64,000 bases of DNA from Lepisosteus oculatus (taxonomy: Eukaryota; Chordata; Actinopteri; Semionotiformes; Lepisosteidae): assembly GCF_040954835.1 (NCBI RefSeq), contig NC_090698.1, forward strand, positions 5,268,501 to 5,332,500, read 5' to 3'. A model generated the notes under the pieces. The model was not told where the DNA came from. It did no database searches and saw only the letters and a program-made list of their open reading frames with translations. Position numbers and translations under genes: made by a program. Positions 1-17,400 of the stretch are shown here, piece after piece. Each line of letters starts with the position of its first letter. Position 1 is the stretch's first letter.

Positions 1-5640
<5,640 letters not shown>

Positions 5641-5900
5641 TGTTACGGCTTGCGTCCGGCGACGGGCGATTTTCTTCTTGCTGTTGTAGGCTCGACAAGC
5701 CTATCGTAATACTAGAGATAAACAAAAGATAATACTAAAGAAATTAAAAGCACGTTGATAACTCCGCTCTTGCTTTTCTGTTTATTCACGTGTGATTCCA
5801 CTGTCACTGCCCAACCTATCCCCCTCGATGGACGTAATCCCTCCTAGCGCGCCCACGATTGGTCACTTAGTCTTTGGAGGAGACGCAATAGGAGTTGCTA
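5641..5900 (-). promoter_or_regulatory. Probable ercc2 promoter and 5' UTR
   Basis: This is the stretch directly upstream of the ercc2 ATG. It holds several CpGs and an inverted CCAAT box at 5858-5862 (ATTGG on plus, so CCAAT in the direction of ercc2), about 220 bases before the start codon. No TATA box is evident close to the gene. The exact start site cannot be seen. Confidence 0.5.
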
Positions 5901-6366
5901 AATGGGTGATCTCGATGTCAATCACACTTCTTCCCCGCCCCCTGGTTAGTGCGCCCCGAAATCTAGACCTGACTAATCAATACCAATATAAAAAGTTGTG
6001 TCTTGTTGCTAATATTAGACCTGAATAGTCGAGGCCAGAGAAGTCTAGCTTTCCCTGTTGGCACGGACTGAAAAATTTCCAGCCGTCTATAAAAATCCAG
6101 TTACTGAGCAAATCAACTTTGAAGTAAAACAAAAACAAGGAACATAGACCTTGTTAGAAAATCATAATAACAAATTTATTGATGTTTGTAGATTTATAAT
6201 CAAACTTTATGAATTATCCGCCTATAGGTTTTAATTAGGAATATGACTTTTGTGTAAATGATTACTGCATTTTTTTATTTGGAGAACGTATGGGAACACC
6301 CTGCAAAGCTTACTAACACCAACATGTTTCTGAAACACGGCTTGCAGCTCTTCTTTAGAAAAAAAA
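5901..6366. other. Intergenic, AT-rich
   Basis: Between the ercc2 promoter and the first SINE. No coding potential or recognisable repeat. Confidence 0.6.
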
Positions 6367-6926
6367 TAAAATAATTGCTTACACTTAAATAGTGCTTTTC
6401 TGGACACTCCACACAAAGTGCTTTACAGGTAATGGGGATCCCCTCCACCCCCACCAGTGTGCAGCCCCACCTGGATGATGTGACAGCAGCCATAGTGCAC
6501 CAGTCCTCTCCCCACACACCAGCTCTCAGTGGGAGGAGAAGAGAGTGATGAAGCCAGTTCAGAGATGGGGATTATTAGGAGGCCATGAGTGGTAAAGTCC
6601 AGAGGGAAATTTGGCCAGGACACCGGGGTAACACCCCTATTCTTTTCGAGTAATGCCCTGGGGTTTTTAATGACCACAGAGTCAGGACCTCGGTTTTACG
6701 TCTCATCCGAAGGACAGCGCCTTTTTACAGTATAGTGTCCCCGTCACTGTACTGGGACATTAGGACCCACACAGACCACAGGGTGAGCGCCCCCTGCTGG
6801 CCCCACTAACACCTCTTCCAGCAGCAACCTTAGTTTTTCCCAGGAGTCTCCCATCCAGGTACTGACCAGGCTCACACCTGCTGAGCTTCAGTGGGCTGCC
6901 AGCTGTGAGTTGCAGAGTGATATGAA
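6367..6926 (-). mobile_element. 5S rRNA-derived SINE, near full length (copy 1)
   Basis: Read on the minus strand the element opens with a 5S-like head: AAGCTCAGCAGG, then GCCTGGTCAGTACCTGGATG and GGAGAC, which are the A and C box regions of a 5S gene. A long body follows, ending in a tail with AGTGTCCAGAAAAGCACTAT and an A/T-rich end (the simple-repeat tail at the left border). This places it in the SINE3 class (5S promoter). One base is missing in GGGAGACTCC relative to other copies. Confidence 0.8.
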
Positions 6927-7690
6927 AAGATTATTAAACCAGTCACTGTCAAGCCACACTAAAACGTCTCTTTGGTTCATTTTTTTTTAGTTGAAGTCTG
7001 TTTCATTCCTAAAGCAATCAACCCTGTCTATTGTTTTAGTTTAAAGGGCCAGTTCTTCACAGAGACGGCAGAGTGGAGGGAGGGGCAGCCTGAACCACAT
7101 TTCAGGCACCAGAGGAGTGTAGGAGCAGGCCTTGACCCTCGAGGTGGATCTGCTCAATAACAGGGCTGGAGGAGCTGTACAGAAGGTAAGGAGGCCAGGC
7201 GCTCCCAGCCCCGGACTCAGACGGGCAGGACACCGCGATCTCTCCTGGACCCGCTGGACGGCGGGCTTCTGGGTGTCCATCTCCCAGTGCTGAGCCAGGA
7301 ATAGCGAGAGGGCCTGGCTTGAATAAGGAGACAAAACAGGGGGCAAGTGCATGTACTGCACCCTGGGTTATGCACAAGGCCAAGCTGCACCAGATCCTGA
7401 TGTGTTTGTGTGTGCTCTCTTTTGTGCTTGGTGTGGCGTTAGGTGCATAGGTGCTTAGGAGTCTTCTCCTGTTGATATCACATGGTTCACTAGTGTTTGC
7501 ACAGTTGGTGCTTCTGAACCAGAGCTGCGGTATCTTCTCATAATGTGAGACGTGGTTTGTGTCACAGCCAGTATCTGATCATCTCACTGATTCAAAAGAT
7601 GAAGAGGGAACATAGGTAAAGAGATGTGGAAGCCAAAAAAAAAAAACAGCAAGAAAAACATACAAATTTGGAGTGACGTCTGCTTTAACA
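6927..7690. other. Intergenic between SINE copy 1 and the Cdc42-effector 3' UTR
   Basis: No gene recognised. The 93-106 residue minus-strand frames here have no family features. Confidence 0.55.
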
Positions 7691-7696
7691 TTCATA

Positions 7697-10287
7697 TTTA
7701 TTGACCTCAATACCGAGGCTAAATACATATAGAAACATTTTTTGTTTTAAAAAAGGTTGTCATTTTGTACTACAGAGACAGATGTCACACCACGCTGAGG
7801 AAGGGCAACTTCTGAAACTAGAGAAATGTTCGCTGCGACATGTTACTGACTTTAGACGCCCCGCTTGCCTTGAGCTGAAGATTTCAGAATAAATAACTGC
7901 AACAGTCACTTGCATGGTGTTCCTCTTCATGTCAATCAGAACGTAACACAAACTGCGAAATAATGTTCCATCCAGAACAGAAAATCATCGTTTCAAAAAA
8001 ACATTTTTCCTTGATTGTCTCTTTCTTTTTTCCACGCATTTATTTGGACTTTCTCCTCTCCTTCATCTACCTTGCACAGTCCACAGCACAGCAGATACCT
8101 ACTTCCCAGACGACAGTTTCATTTTAGTTCCCAGCAATCCATTGAAAGGCAACAGTATCCAGTCACATTCCTCCAAGCAGTCGTCTGGTCTGCATTCCGG
8201 CTGAACTCTTACACACCTCATCTTCGTCATCATCAGCATCTTCATCATGCTATTACCCACTGAGCTGAGCACATCAAACCTCTCCCCCAGTGCTTAGATC
8301 TGTGCAATTATTAGAATCCCCAGAATAGTGATGGAAAATGTATTAAACTCAAGCAGGGCCTGAAACACGTCTTAAAACATTCAGAAATCAAAACAGATTG
8401 TGAACATTAACGGAGATTTAAAAAAATGCAGAATTACAACAGAAATCATTTCTTTCCATCTGTCACCACATCCCAGTAGCAAAACTCAGTCTCAACACAC
8501 AGTCCTGCCAAGAAAAAAATGAAGAAAATGAACCGGCTTCGCTTTAAGGCATAGCTTTTAGGATTATTCGGTCGTTTCAGGTTTTAAATGTGTCGATTTC
8601 GTGACCTTCAGAAAAGCAAGAGAGCTGCGCTTCTCCAGGCCGCTTCTGGTACCGACCAATTACCAGGTGTACTACCCTCTCCTTCCACTAGATGGCCGTA
8701 CGAGCCAAGTGTAGTACTGCTCGGCAACCACAGTTGAACTGTTGAACTGGACCGGTGAACGGTTTGTTAAAACTATCGAAAGTCTTCCAATAAAATAAAT
8801 ATATATATTTATGCCAGCTTTTAGAATTTGTAAACAGTACTTCCCATCTTATCCTCTAAAGAGATAAATGCACTAAATGTCCTTATAAATTATTTTGAAT
8901 AGTGATTTCAGTATATATGTCCATGCAAGATTTCTGAGTGCGTAGAATAATCACCATCTTCCTGTGTTGATTCATCGTCCAGTTATGGTCAGGTGATTGA
9001 ACATTTTGATATATTTCAGAGGTGGAATAAAGACTCCCAATGCATCGCAGTATGAGCCACATCCCAGTTTTACAAAGCAAAAGCTGTAGTACTCAATCCA
9101 ACAACAGAGAAACTCAGAATGTTTCATTGTGACCTTAATCTGTCTGAAACTCAACAGATAAATTGACACTTTGAAACGGATGTGTCCAATATTTGATTTT
9201 ACACCCCGAAATGGATTAAAACTGCTGTGCAGTGCGAGTCATCTTTCCATGCCTCTGGAGTCACAGTTTCCTGGTCAAGGAGTAACAGACTAACACACAT
9301 TTTAAACACAGGCCCACGAGATGGTGTTTTTTGTACACGTGATTCTCACATCAGTAAATCGGTTGTATTTCATGTAAAAAGACTGCTGCCATTTTCAGGC
9401 TGAAAGAAAAGGAAGGTGGAAATTCGAATAAACCAATGTGCATGAAAATAAACTCACAAAATAATTCCAAGTTTCGGTCTAGATACAGCTCAGTAGCATT
9501 GCTCAGTTTTCATTTCACGTCTTTGTTAGTTTTGTAGAAAAGGAAAATATCATTTGAGAACTTCTTGCTCACGCCTTAAGGATCTCTTTTAGATTCCTAG
9601 CAGATGACAAGTGTTTAAGATCACCTGATTCCACCACCTTCCGTCTTTTCAGTAATTTCATCCACACAGGCGCAGTCTCTGTGTCTCTCTGTCCTTCATC
9701 GCTCAAGCCCCTGGCTGTGGAGAAACAAGTAAGGTTGCATTTCGTGAGCAGGGGCAGCACCTGAAGCAGGGCAGAGTCTTTCTCAGGGCTCAATGTGCTG
9801 CCTGCCCCACGTCCTCTCACTGGCTGAAGCCGAGAAGCAGGGAGCTCGGAAGGTGGTGTGGTGTGATCAGGTGTGCGCGGTGCACCACCAGCACAGAACG
9901 GAGCAGCAGCGCGGTGTCACTTGTGCTTTTGCGAGTGCGGACGCACAGGGCTGGCTGACACCACAGGAGTTGTTTTTGTAACATTGAGGAGTATATCCGA
10001 GCGTCACAGTGGGGCTGGGTTCCGTTAAAAAGCCACCATGAGGTTTTCTCAGAGCTGCGGAGCAGACGTGTATTGGCGAGCACAAGAATATGGCAGCATA
10101 TTTAAATTGTGTCCTCATCTGCCTCGAAGCCCCCCTCAGTTATATCAAATCTGTGTCACTAGTTGTGTCCTGCTCCTCTCAAACCTCTGGGGTTACGGTG
10201 GCATTTCAGGTTTTTTCTACACTATTGGTAACGCAGGTAGCTCATCATCAAGTCCATGACAAAGGAATCGGCAGCCAGGGTGAGGTG
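7697..10287 (-). other. Probable 3' UTR of the Cdc42 effector gene
   Basis: The 2.6 kb after the effector stop codon contain no repeat of the kinds found elsewhere in the window and no coding frame of note. An AATAAA on the minus strand (TTTATT at 7697-7702) is a plausible distal polyadenylation signal. Long 3' UTRs are known for BORG family genes. Inference only. Confidence 0.4.
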
Positions 10288-11046
10288 TCACAGCTCGTAG
10301 TCCCCGTCCTGCGCCTTGTACTGGTCCATGATCCTCAGCACGTCCTCCAGGATGGACGGCCCCAAGTCCAGGTCCAGCCCCAGCAGGGACTCGGAGTTGG
10401 GGACCCCGGGGGACTCGCTGCGCTCGCTCTGCAGGTCCTCGTTGCTCAGGCCCGCGTCCGAGTCGAGGCTGAGCCCCCGCCTGGCGTCCAGGGGCGGGCC
10501 GACCCCCAGCACCGAGTCCTCGGAGGACGCCTCGGAGAAGGAGCCGGAGGACGCCACCAGGCGGCCGAACGCCGGGATGGAGGCCGAGTGGCTGAGCTCG
10601 GGGTCGCTGTAGACGACGCGGGGCCCCTCGCAGCTCACGGACATGGAGCGCTGCGCCGGCGGGGTCTCCTCCAGGTGGAGGCGGGGGGGCTTGGGGGGCG
10701 CCTGCTCGGGGCTGAAGACGGGCAGGGAGACGGTGTTCTTGAGCAGGGTGGGCGCGGTGCCGGCCGGCTGCTGGCCCCTCTTGTCCGCCGGGGGGTTCTC
10801 GGCCCTCCCCCTCTCCGCGCTGCGGGACCGGGCCCGGCTCATGCCGGGGAGGAGGTCCAGCTTGCCCTGGATGAAGCCCACGTCCCCGAACATGTCCGTC
10901 TCGCCCTCGGGCCCCACGTGCGCGCTGTGGCGCAGGTCCCCCAGGGGCGGGCTGATCATATCCCCAGACAGGATGTCCCGCAGCTTGAGCTTCTTGCCCC
11001 GTTTCGGGGTGGACGTCTTCAGATACATTGGCGTCTTCGCCGGCAT
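10288..11046 (-). CDS. Cdc42 effector protein (BORG/CDC42EP family), CDC42EP2/3-like
   Basis: A 252-residue single-exon CDS. The start MPAKTPMYLK is the family N-terminus, preceded by CAGG. Residues 15-30 are a basic LRDILSGDM block, 31-45 the CRIB motif ISPPLGDLRHSAHVG, and 51-67 the BORG homology region (DMFGDVGFIQGKLDLLPG). Further on come LLKNTVSLP and APPKPPRLHLE blocks typical of CDC42EP2, and a C-terminal acidic helix (LDLGPSILEDVLRIMDQ). Family members bind GTP-loaded Cdc42 through CRIB and organise septins and actin at the cell cortex. The usual CRIB Phe is Leu38 here. The gene is very GC-rich, unlike its flanks. The paralogue is uncertain: the blocks look like EP2 and the N-terminus like EP3, while the only 19q member in human is EP5. 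An upstream ATG in frame at 11184 is rejected because homology starts at 11046. Confidence 0.92.
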   Translation of the reverse strand: MPAKTPMYLKTSTPKRGKKLKLRDILSGDMISPPLGDLRHSAHVGPEGETDMFGDVGFIQGKLDLLPGMSRARSRSAERGRAENPPADKRGQQPAGTAPTLLKNTVSLPVFSPEQAPPKPPRLHLEETPPAQRSMSVSCEGPRVVYSDPELSHSASIPAFGRLVASSGSFSEASSEDSVLGVGPPLDARRGLSLDSDAGLSNEDLQSERSESPGVPNSESLLGLDLDLGPSILEDVLRIMDQYKAQDGDYEL

Positions 11047-11126
11047 CCTGTTGCCCAGAGTGATCTGCTCCCAGATATGTCCCTGCTGCGCCGCACTGCG
11101 CCGCACTGCTCCGCGCTGCCTGACTC
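11047..11126 (-). promoter_or_regulatory. 5' UTR part of the Cdc42-effector coding exon, with candidate splice acceptor
   Basis: Upstream of the ATG the minus strand shows CGGTCTCCTGCAG ending at 11127, a good acceptor with an upstream TTAAC. The coding exon of BORG genes usually has such an acceptor a short way before the ATG, the first exon being non-coding. Confidence 0.5.
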
Positions 11127-13349
11127 CTGCAGGAGACCGGGGGGTTAATCTCTGCGCAGGAGAGGCCTGCGCATGAGTTGGCACCGTGTCTCTCTTCTTT
11201 AAACAGGAACAGATTAGACCAAGCGGGGATTATATATCTATATATTTCCAGGCCAGATCTCCTTCGGGCCAACGGAAGAACAAAAGGGATGTTTGTTTTC
11301 CGGATGCAGTGCCGTTGTGGTCTTTATTTCTGTGTTTTTTCGCCCCCCCCCGAGCCTCCCGCCACAGTCTGACCTGAGCGGCTTGAATGGCAGGCTGGTG
11401 AGAAAGGCCGGCTCCTTGCCGAGGGACACGCTAAATCCAGAAACCACCGAAAGCTTTTCTTCCCCCCAGCTTGATCTTGGGGAAGCTTCTACGTGACGGA
11501 TCCTTTGTCGAGCAAACCTCTCCCATATGCTGAGGGTGCTTCCCCTCCCCAGTAAAGTTGCAGTTAGAAAAGCAAGTCCTTGGGGACTTGGAAAAACGTT
11601 AACAACAATATTCTTCCGTCTGTCTCGTGCTGCACTCCTATACCTGGCAAGGGTGTGCAAAAATTCGGGATCTCTCGGAATGTGGTGCCGGGGTGCTATT
11701 CCCGCAGATCTGCAGGACAAACAGAAGAGAGAGATTTAGAGAAGAGACCAGGGTGAAAGGCACAATATAGGCGACACAAATAGCTTTGTACTTGCTCGAT
11801 ACTAAAATAACAGAGCAAAAACAGCTCCTTCAGATCTTCCTCACAGGCTTCTCAAATGGTGTCTTTTTTTGATTTTGTGTGCAAAGACGAATGTTTGGCT
11901 GACCTTGATGGCCTTTCTGGTTGGGCTCGTGAGTGGCTAAGCTATTGAAGGATATTTTAATATCAGGTGAAATACCTTCTTATAGCAACTCATTCAGTGC
12001 AAAGACGGCTAATCAAACACTTTGCAGGTATAGACAATCACCAGCTATTTGACTGTATCTGGATTGTGTTCCTGTCATCTGCGTCATTGAAACCAGGGAT
12101 GAGCAAGGGCACTTATCACACCATTGCTGCTGACCGCCTCAGGGGGAGAACTGCTTACCGATGAATTCTCGTCCCAATGTTTGAGACACTGGGTGTCTGT
12201 CCCTCTGTGGTACAGAGATTACTGAAAACTCTCATTTGCTTAAGACAACAAGCAGAGAAAGATCCTGGTCATAACCCCTATGAGAAACAAACTTCTTAAA
12301 AAAGTGTATGATGATGATGATGATGTTTCCTTTAAAATTAAAGTGATTTGGCTCAGCTCCTCTTGATCTAACCAAGGCGTGACATCACCAAGCGATGATA
12401 ATACCGATAAAGGGTGTGAGTGTGGGGAGAAGCAGGGGTCAGACTGCTGCACTCCTGCAGTGTCCAGAGCCGACAAGCCAGGAGATCGGCCAGATTATAA
12501 AGAAAAAGGAGGACATGGAGGGAGGAGGGCTGGTTGGGAGGGATTTACATGGCTGCAGCAGAAATTAAATCAGAGTTTTCCATTCCACTTTCTTCCTGGG
12601 GGATGGAACTCATGCAGGATTAGGGAGCCAGTGCACCGACACTTCCAAGACGATTCTCTAATCTTTTTAACTCCAGTGGAACATTTTCACCACATTCCGC
12701 AAACTCCAAATTCTGGTTCTTGACAAACTTTGAATGCGGGGAATAAAATATTTTTTACACCACCTCTCAAGACACGAGACGCACGCCTTCACACGCCAAG
12801 TCAGGAGTTGGTTCTGCCCCGAGACGAATTGTGTTAAAAGGTAACTCTCCAGCCAGCATTGTGCTGCCTGCCACTGGTCCTGCTGGTTCCTCACAAACCT
12901 GCACTTGGTCCGCATGTACAAGTTGGACAGCTATCTCCAGCAGTTCTCCAGGATCATTTCCCATAAATTCTGCTACTGGCAGAGGAGTGTCGGGTCTACT
13001 TCACTTCCTCCTCAGCACCTGTTCCGTTTTATTTATGCAGGACGCCGTTTTGATTCTTTATTACCGCTGTGTTCCTGCCACTTACTTATTTTAACCAGGG
13101 AGGGCTTTACACTAATTATAGCCCTGTGCCATCGTGGTAATGTTTTACAGTTTTAAGAGCTTGGGTGGTGCCTGCTTTTCCAGTCAATTAATGTCATCAT
13201 TACTAGAAAAGCAGCTGTTCCATTGCCTGTTTTATTATTCGACTTAAGCAAATCCCGCATGTGGCTGTGATCCGTGAAAGCTCCTCGGTCTTCACATCAC
13301 AAGAGTGCAAACAGAATGAAAAGCCACAGAATGCTCAGATCTCTCAGTC
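11127..13349. other. Putative Cdc42-effector intron 1, left part
   Basis: No gene recognised. It includes a short (GAT)n run at about 12308-12326. Open frames near 12.67-13.16 kb overlap on both strands and show no family motif. Confidence 0.5.
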
Positions 13350-13354
13350 GCTGT

Positions 13355-13595
13355 TTCTCAGTTTCGCTCTCTGTCAGTTATAGAGTGCCAGTTATAGAGG
13401 CTCACTCCTCTCTCTCTGTCAGTTATAGAGGCTCACTCCTCTCTCTCTGTCAGTTATAGAGTGCCAAAGTGACAAACTCACTCCTCTCTCTGTCAGTTAT
13501 AGAGTGCCAGTTATAGAGGCTCACTCCTCTCACTCCTCTCTCTGTCAGTTATAGAGTCTCACTCCTCTCTCTCTGTCAGTTATAGAGTGCCAGGC
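13355..13595. repeat. Minisatellite, CTCACTCCTCTCTCTGTCAG / TTATAGAG units
   Basis: Imperfect tandem units built from TCAGTTATAGAG, an optional TGCCAGTTATAGAGG insert, and CTCACTCCTCTCTCT. Six or more TCAGTTATAGAG occurrences lie within about 240 bases, with unit length alternating because the insert is present in some units only. Confidence 0.85.
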
Positions 13596-16500
13596 TGGGA
13601 GGCTCAGTAGAGTCTTTGTGTGTAGATACTAGTGAGGAGACATTTTCTCCTTTTCCCTCTTCCCATCTATCCAGTACTCCCTCCTGTTGCCAGCACAGGA
13701 TCAATATTTAATTTGTTGTTTATTTTCAGTTATTTGTTTGCTAAAATACAGGGTAACACAACTGCAAAACACACTCAGGCCTACATCTACAACGCTCCCA
13801 TCAACAAGTGGCGTCACATCCTGTGTGAGCTTGGATTTGCAAAGTGTGACTATACCAGCAGTGTACACCACATGTGTGTGTTTCCCCTTGGCCATGGGCC
13901 TGTGAGAGTCCGAGACAATGGGCTGGGCTAATTATGTCAGTTCTGGTTAAGACCAAATCACTCTTATATTCTATGCAAACAAACAAAACTGAAGCAGTGC
14001 CGTATGTCTCCTGACAGCCTTCAGTCTGGACTGAAGGGGAGTTCCTCTACTTCCTATATCATTTGGAAACAAAAGGCAGGTTGGTTGCATTCGTGATTCA
14101 CATAATAACATCCTGAGCTGTTACTCTAAGCTAATTAAGACAATGTTAGCCAACTGTAGGACTGCAGTGTGCTCTTCCTCCTCACGATAAACAGGGATCC
14201 TGCATGAACCAACCAGTGCAAATGACAAAATTACAGGACAGAAACATTGTAGCATTGCAGCTTAGTAAACTCCAAGTTGACAATGTTGTCACAACCAAAA
14301 TAATGCTATATTATAATCAAAATATAACACACCGCTGTTGGAACATTAACTTGTCAGCTCTGGAATCTGTAGCATTCTGAGAAACTAATATTTATAATAA
14401 TATTTTAATTTTACTTTAAAAATGTTCTGAAAGGGAAATATATTTGGTTAAAAGTGTAGAATTTAAAGCAAGGAATATTGCTTTGAAATTGTACAGTGCG
14501 CTAGTAAAAGCTCATTTAGAACACACTCATTTAAGTGTGAAATCGTGTTCTTGATACAAATATAACTAGCTGCACCAGAATCTGTCCAAAGAAGAAAATG
14601 AAGGTGTATACCCAAGATTAAAGGAATGTAATTCAATACCACACTAAAATAACTGAATCTCTTTAGTTTTCAAAGGCTGATAAAGTCAGCTGTGTCAGAA
14701 CTTCACACCATGAACACAGTGAAACACGGAAACAGAGTGGGAAATAAATGAAAGTGCATTTTAAATTATTATTTTTTCATTACACAGAGAGTTGCAGGAG
14801 TCTGTAACAAGCTACCCAATCCTGTACAGTGATATAACAGAAAAAAAACTTTTTTTTACATAAAGCTGGTTACAACGTCCTCTTGCTAAACCTGATTTGA
14901 ACACCCCGAGAAAGCAGATTTTGTAGTCTTAAATAAACGTATGTGTAAGAAGTGTGTTACGTTAATATTCTCTTAATCCACTTACTTAAAATGCTGTTCT
15001 TAGTGTAACGTTAACCAGCAGGCTTTCTGTTCAGACCTCCTCTTATGTAAGCTTAGCCCTACTGCAGATCCTTAGGGAAACGGGATCAGATGTCTGTGTT
15101 TTCTTTTTTTTCCCGGAGCAATACAGGAAAACTGCCTATGGAATCTGGGAGAGTTGCAAATTTGCCTCCCTTCCCAAAACACCCAACATCTGCTTTCCAT
15201 CTCTTTGCCACATTAAGGTCCCGTTAGTTCAGCCCTGCTCTTTTTGTCAGGCTTGCTGCGTGTGTACACACACACACACCCATGACCTCCGACCTCTCCC
15301 AGGCCTCTGGTGTTCCCTTCCACCCATCCCAAGGGTTCTGGTTCAAATCCAGCCGCCTGTGCAAGCCCCAGAAATGTGAGCAGAAAAGTCTCAGCATTTC
15401 CCCGGAAAAGGTCACAAGGCCCGGGAGCTCTCACCTCACGTGGCGAGAGTCATCTTACTGCACCGGCGCGGCCACGGGATCTACCGGGGCTAAAAATGAA
15501 CTTCTCGAGTTCCGTCTCGAAATATAAATACACCCAGCTCCCGTCAAGTGCGATCGGGGAATCAATTCTCTGGGCGCAAAAAGCGCTCTTTTCTTTGTAG
15601 GGATTCTGCCAGCAACTTTCGTGGCATCACACTTTTATTTCATTACAAGCAAAACATACAGCTGGTTTAAAAAAGAGAGGGTGTGTCATCGATTCCCTCA
15701 CAATACAGGCACCACCCAGGTTTGAAAAACTACGTATTGGTGCTGAGCCGTGTTCCGTCGCTGCTTTCATTCTGGTTAGTATATTACCCCGGACCCTGAC
15801 TTAAAAATAAGTTTGTGTCACTGAGGTGACCATAAGCAGTATATATAACCCCAGGCGTGCCCCAGAGCAGACTCAGACATGTTGGCATCTGATCTGACCT
15901 GGATTGGCTGTGCGCGTCAGGAAGGGCCTGATGCAGACGCTCACGCACCGAAAAGAGGCTTGAGTTCCTACACCGCGCGTTGAACTGCAGTGGAAACTGC
16001 ATTCTTTCCGAGTCGTTCGTGTGGAAAAAAACCAGTGGCCCCTGTCCCGTTTCCTGGGGCTCTGCGCACTGCGATTGAACCAGATAACTCAGGTTACTGA
16101 GACCGAATTCCGTTTTTCCAAACGGATACAGTTATCACTAAATCTGGGAAAAGCCCCCTTTTTAGGTAGTGATGATTCACTTTTATCACCGGATAAATCC
16201 ACCCCTTCATTAGAAACCGCCTCGCTTGGCCAAATTCACCAGAGATTTCCCTCACAATAACCCCGCGGACGCGATGAGTTCATCCCGTTTCCCGGACGTT
16301 TTCTGTTAATTCCATTGTACTCTGCATCTCCATCTGAAGTACAGTAATCCACACCCAGCCTCGCTATTTCTAAAACGTCATGAGATTTGAGCGCCCTTAT
16401 AAAAACTGCGGAGACGTATTTATGATGAAAACATCTAATCTGATCATGCTGTGGATAAAAGGGGTTGCTATGTTATAGACCGTGGTCTTTGACCCGGGTA

Positions 16501-17165
16501 TTGCTTGGGACTTGCTACTTGTCCAGTAAGATGTCTGTAGGACTATTTTTTTTAAGTCAACACTACATGAAAAGGGTTTAAAAAGAATCTGACAGTTTAT
16601 AGTAGCTGTCACAAAAGTAAACTGTAACTCTGATATGTTTAAATTTCGCGCGGCTCTTCCCCAACGCAAGCAGGTTAAATTAAACCCCTCTTAAGTCTTC
16701 TGATTAACAGCATTTTCTAGTTACTGGTAATCGGTCTGTATTCTGTTTTCACGTGGGAATACTGGAGTAGGAGACGCGTCTCAGTTGCGCGGCTGTGTAC
16801 ACGCTGTCTATAATAAGAGACTTAATCTTCTTAAGGAGAATGACGCATCTTATTTTATATAACCCACATTGCTGATAGATTAAGAGTCGCCCATCACTGA
16901 ACTGTTTCAGATGTCACGCAACTTTCGGAAAAAGGGTGACGGACCTAGACAGACCCAAATCACAGCGTTACCGTCCGCATAACCATTGGTAAGACTTAAT
17001 GAGTAACTACTCTCCCCGCAGAATCGTTTCCGAGTCCGTAAAAAAAAAATATATTTAAAATAGTAGTTCCGAAGCGCAAATGAATAGCAGCTGATTGATT
17101 AGGCAAAACACAATCGAAAGTGGTAGCAAGAGCGAATGGACGACTCCCGCCCCGGGGGTACTCAC
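13596..17165. other. Non-coding, no gene recognised
   Basis: Mostly AT-rich from 14.0 to 15.1 kb. The 15.2-15.6 kb part is richer in CpG and has another donor-like GAG/GTGAGA on minus at about 15.43 kb. Nothing else is supported. Confidence 0.5.
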
Positions 17166-17400
17166 CTGCAGTAGCCCGTGTCTCGTCCCCGAGTGGAGAA
17201 GTCCGCGCAGAGGCCGGGCCCGCTGTGAGGTGTCGCGCGTTCCCCGCGACCGCGATGCCAACTTAGAAGCTCCTAAACCTCTTATGTGACTCACGAGCCC
17301 GGGAGGGAGGGGCCGCGCGGGCTGTGAATGGCTGAGCCGCCCAGAGGTGCTGGGTCGCGCGCGGGTGAGAGAGAGAGAGAGAGTCACATCTGTTCAGGGC
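17166..17400 (-). promoter_or_regulatory. Candidate first non-coding exon and CpG-rich promoter of the Cdc42 effector gene
   Basis: On the minus strand CTACTGCAG is followed by GTGAGTACCC, a perfect donor at 17165. The 235 bases upstream of it are CpG-dense and contain an (AG)n run at about 17366-17382. Spliced to the acceptor at 11127 this would give a 6.0 kb first intron. Inference from splice signals and composition only. Confidence 0.4.

Noticed and set aside
10090-11148. 352-codon plus-strand ORF opposite the Cdc42 effector
   Set aside because: It is an antisense shadow of a GC-rich coding exon: Val/Gln/Gly/Ala/Arg-rich low complexity with no domain, while the minus strand has clear BORG blocks.
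11184-11184. Upstream in-frame ATG for the Cdc42 effector
   Set aside because: The 46 extra residues have no family similarity and are interrupted by a likely splice acceptor at 11127; the family start MPAKTP lies at 11046.
10217-11272. 351-codon minus-strand ORF in another frame of the effector gene
   Set aside because: Arg/Gly/Pro/Ala-rich shadow frame overlapping the genuine CDS; no family match.
12667-13160. Possible exon or pseudogene on either strand near 12.7-13.1 kb
   Set aside because: Overlapping frames exist on both strands, but no conserved motif, splice structure or family could be recognised.
13355-13595. CRISPR-like array
   Set aside because: Units are tandem with no unique spacers, and the host is a eukaryote; it is a minisatellite.
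13632-13931. 99-codon plus-strand ORF
   Set aside because: No motif or splice context; composition is like the flanks.
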